Shown: positions 33,925 through 36,149 of the stretch, one piece after another
Layout: each line of letters begins with the position of its first letter
Numbering within the stretch: position 1 is the first letter of the stretch
Origin: Lentisphaeria bacterium
GTDB lineage: Bacteria > Verrucomicrobiota > Lentisphaeria > Victivallales > Victivallaceae
Direction of reading: 5' to 3'
DNA: 36,149 nucleotides
NCBI GenBank assembly: GCA_017508385.1
Contig: JAFVZB010000042.1
Coordinates: 1-36,149 of the forward strand
Translations under genes and position numbers: made by a program
The notes under the pieces: generated by a model
Databases searched by the model: none
Seen by the model: the letters and a program-made list of their open reading frames with translations, nothing else
What the model was told of the DNA's origin: nothing

Positions 33925-35994
33925 ATGGAGGATACCAATTCATTCATCTCAAGAGATCTGTCGTGGCTCGACTTCAACATGAGGGTGCTCGACGAGGCAC
34001 GGTGTGAAGCCAATCCGCTGCTGGAAAGATTGAAGTTTATTTCCATAACCGACAGCAATCTCGATGAGTTTTTCATGGTGCGTATCGCAGGCTTGCGCCG
34101 CAAAGTGCGCAGCGGATGCGATCTGCCCGACCCTGCCGGATTGCGTCCGTCGGAGCAGCTTGAGCTTGCGCATGAAAAGGTATCCTCTCTGCTTTCCCGA
34201 CGGCAGGATGTGCTCGGCTCGATACTGAAAAAACTGGAAAAATACGGCATCAGAGTGCGTGAGTCGTGCGATCTTGCCGACAGTTTGAAAGATGAACTTG
34301 CGGAGCTTTTTGCAACTCAGATACTGCCGGTGCTGACTCCGTTTGCCGTCGATTCCGCCCACCCGTTCCCCCTGCTGACCTCGGGAGCGATCGTCATCGC
34401 GGTGGAACTTGAGGGGAAGTACGGGAAATCCGACTACGCTTTCGTTGAGGTCCCCGGGGTGCTCGACCGCTTCTGGGAAATCAGGAAGAGCGATGATGAG
34501 GTGCTCTTCGTCACGCTCGAGTCTCTCATCGCCGACAATCTCAACCAGCTCTTCACCGGATGCCGCATCACCGACCATCTGATTTTCCGCATCACCCGTG
34601 ATATGGATCTCACATTCACCGATGACGGTGAGGCGAGTATTATGGAAAGTATCCACACCAAGCTCCAGCAGCGCAAACAGCGTGAGGCGATAAGACTGGA
34701 GTTTTTCCGCCGTGATACCGGCAGGCTCGCCGCATGGCTGAGAAAGAGTCTGGATATCGCTCCTGAATTCTGTTACCGGGTCGATGGTTACATCTATCTC
34801 AAACAGTTTGCCGAACTGGTTTCCAAAATCAATATGCCCGAATTGCTCGAAGATGAGTGGAAGAGCATCGCAGTCCCCGAGTTCAGCGGAAACGGCAGCT
34901 CATTTGACATCATCAAAAAGCACGGAACGATCCCGGTATTTCTGCCGTATCACAGCTTCGACTGCATCATCCGTCTGCTCAACGAGGCGGCTGATGACCC
35001 CGATGTGCTGGCGATAAAACAGACTCTCTACCGGGTCGGCAGTACGAGTCCGGTGGTCGATGCCCTGCGCCGTGCGGCGGAAAACGGCAAGCAGGTGACG
35101 GCGGTCATCGAGCTGCGTGCCCGCTTCGATGAGGGCAACAACATCCGCCGTGCCAAGGCTCTTGAGGAGTCGGGAGCTCATGTGGTTTACGGAGTGAGCG
35201 GTCTGAAAGTCCACGCCAAAGCCCTGCTTATCGTGCGGAGGGAAAACGGCAGGCTCCGCCGGTATGTCCACCTCGCCACCGGAAACTACAACGCCAAAAC
35301 GGCAAAGCAGTACACCGATATCGGAATATTGACCACCGATGACGGAATATGCAGTGATACGGCGGCTCTCTTCAATGTTTTGACCGGCTGTTCGACAGCT
35401 CCGCACTGGAAAAGTTTTGCCTGCGCTCCGTACACTCTGCGCAGCCGTCTGGAGGAGCTTATTGAGCGTGAAATATCCTTTGCCCGTGCCGGAAAACCCG
35501 CCCGCATAACTGCCAAGATGAACAGTTTGTCGGATGAAAAAATGGTGCGGCTGCTCCATGAGGCGGCGGATGCGGGAGTCGAACTCCAGCTCGTCGTGCG
35601 GGGGATATGCTGTTTCAAAAAGCTGAGAAAAGAGAAGAACGTGAGGATAATAAGCATCGTTGACCGCTATCTCGAACACAGCCGCATATTCTGTTTCCAC
35701 AATAACGGAGAGCGTGAGTTTTATCTCAGCAGTGCCGACTGGATGACCCGCAATCTCGACCGCCGCATCGAACTCATGTTCCCGGTGACGGATGAAAAAA
35801 TATGTTTCATGCTGAGCACGATGCTCAACTTCTCTTTGCAGGATTCCGACAAGGCACGGGAACTCAAAACCACCGGTACCTACACCCGTCCGGAAATAAA
35901 AGAGTACACCGGCAACCGCAGTCAGAAGCGGGCTTACTGTTTCTTCAAAAACCTTTCCGGAAATGCCGATGACGGAGACGTCCACGATGATTGA
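33925..35994 (+). CDS. ppk1: polyphosphate kinase 1
   Basis: This 689-residue membrane-associated kinase makes inorganic polyphosphate from ATP, reversibly. It has the family's length and domains: the N-terminal helical domain (from SRDLSWLDFNMRVLDEA), a head domain, and two PLD-like C-terminal domains. The autophosphorylated His is His430 in GLKVHAKALLIV, equivalent to E. coli His435. The second catalytic His is His592 in RIFCFHNNGEREF. The C-terminal SSADWMTRNLDRRIELMFPV is also conserved. GGAGG at 33916-33920 supports the ATG at 33925; a GTG just before is too close to it. Polyphosphate supports stress survival. The gene ends 17 bp before the 139-bp repeat. Confidence 0.96.
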   Translation: MEDTNSFISRDLSWLDFNMRVLDEARCEANPLLERLKFISITDSNLDEFFMVRIAGLRRKVRSGCDLPDPAGLRPSEQLELAHEKVSSLLSRRQDVLGSILKKLEKYGIRVRESCDLADSLKDELAELFATQILPVLTPFAVDSAHPFPLLTSGAIVIAVELEGKYGKSDYAFVEVPGVLDRFWEIRKSDDEVLFVTLESLIADNLNQLFTGCRITDHLIFRITRDMDLTFTDDGEASIMESIHTKLQQRKQREAIRLEFFRRDTGRLAAWLRKSLDIAPEFCYRVDGYIYLKQFAELVSKINMPELLEDEWKSIAVPEFSGNGSSFDIIKKHGTIPVFLPYHSFDCIIRLLNEAADDPDVLAIKQTLYRVGSTSPVVDALRRAAENGKQVTAVIELRARFDEGNNIRRAKALEESGAHVVYGVSGLKVHAKALLIVRRENGRLRRYVHLATGNYNAKTAKQYTDIGILTTDDGICSDTAALFNVLTGCSTAPHWKSFACAPYTLRSRLEELIEREISFARAGKPARITAKMNSLSDEKMVRLLHEAADAGVELQLVVRGICCFKKLRKEKNVRIISIVDRYLEHSRIFCFHNNGEREFYLSSADWMTRNLDRRIELMFPVTDEKICFMLSTMLNFSLQDSDKARELKTTGTYTRPEIKEYTGNRSQKRAYCFFKNLSGNADDGDVHDD

Positions 35995-36079
35995 TGTTGT
36001 GCCTGGATGGGGCTGTTGCAAAACCTTATTGTTTCAGCATCGTATGGTGAGGGAGTTTAAGAGGCTGCTTGCCTCTTAA
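35987..36079 (+). CDS. 30-codon ORF overlapping the ppk stop, running into the repeat
   Basis: ATG 35987 overlaps the ppk stop (ATGATTGA) and has GGAG 10 bases upstream, which is the usual layout for a coupled next gene. Only the first eight codons (MIDVVPGW) lie outside the repeat; the remaining 22 to the TAA at 36077-36079 are repeat sequence. It may be the start of a gene cut by insertion of the repeat. It may also be a chance ORF. Confidence 0.25.
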   Translation: MIDVVPGWGCCKTLLFQHRMVREFKRLLAS

Positions 36080-36149
36080 AAATCTCCCGGCAGGGGAGAG
36101 TCCCCTGCACCTCTGGACACATGATTTTGAATAAAATCATGTGTCCGAC
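36011..36149 (+). repeat. 139-bp hairpin-rich repeat, right copy
   Basis: This copy is an exact inverted match of 125-263. Its inner end begins GGCTGTTGCAAAACC and its outer end is the 14-bp hairpin ending at the last base of the window. The match may continue beyond the edge. The three stems are thus repeated here: TTTAAGAGGC/GCCTCTTAAA with GGGAG/CTCCC, then GCAGGGGA/TCCCCTGC, then the 14-bp stem. The window, possibly a whole contig, may stop here because such a repeat breaks short-read assembly; this is inference. Confidence 0.9.

Noticed and set aside
34900..36021. A 373-codon open frame on the minus strand
   Set aside because: It is antisense to polyphosphate kinase, whose catalytic histidines and family length are clear.

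Overview
The window is ordinary bacterial chromosome, gene-dense and moderately GC-rich, from a Gram-negative organism. An LptF/LptG-type lipopolysaccharide permease, an ArnT-like lipid-A sugar transferase and an outer-membrane-type lipoprotein support this. The mix of a trypanosome/plant-like 'long' phosphofructokinase, PF12897-type aminotransferase and many Gfo/Idh- and aldo-keto-type sugar genes makes me think of the PVC superphylum (Lentisphaerae-like), but that is a guess from gene style. There is no rRNA, tRNA, CRISPR array or phage, and no complete insertion sequence is visible.

Layout. 1-390: an unassigned tip, then a 139-bp repeat (125-263). 391-4265: an operon of a 36-codon leader ORF, a basic amino acid antiporter and an arginine-type decarboxylase. 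4304-4361: a perfect hairpin between convergent genes. 4379-8461: uvrA and a Gfo/Idh/MocA oxidoreductase on the minus strand, each with a good promoter; the second also has an operator-like dyad and a leader hairpin. 8581-14133: plus-strand run of lptF/G, recF, phosphofructokinase, YhcH, an Fe-S aldo-keto reductase and a thioesterase. 14182-17292: a large AT-richer TIR/NB-ARC/TPR gene, probably an immune-type STAND sensor. 17302-17446: a direct repeat and a second copy of the perfect hairpin. 17465-20193: an aminotransferase and glutamate dehydrogenase on the minus strand. 20523-22249: an aminotransferase broken by one base in a T8 tract, then rpsO with leader and terminator. 22367-31421: an envelope region with four GT-C-like membrane proteins, a copper ATPase and an unknown gene. 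31430-33207: prepilin peptidase and aroE, heading the operon that carries two of the GT-C proteins. 33331-35994: a lipoprotein and polyphosphate kinase. 36011-36149: the 139-bp repeat again, inverted.

How the genes may work together. The decarboxylase/antiporter pair would consume protons by exchanging arginine for its amine. Glutamate dehydrogenase and the two aminotransferases handle nitrogen. The GT-C proteins probably decorate lipid-linked glycans or lipid A. Polyphosphate kinase and the copper pump are stress functions.

Most unusual points: the 139-bp inverted repeat, built of three hairpins, that brackets 35.7 kb; two 26-27-bp perfect hairpins with a compensatory base-pair change; the TIR-STAND gene; the leader ORF coupled to the antiporter; and the T8 frameshift. 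All functions are read from protein motifs by eye; no database search was made.
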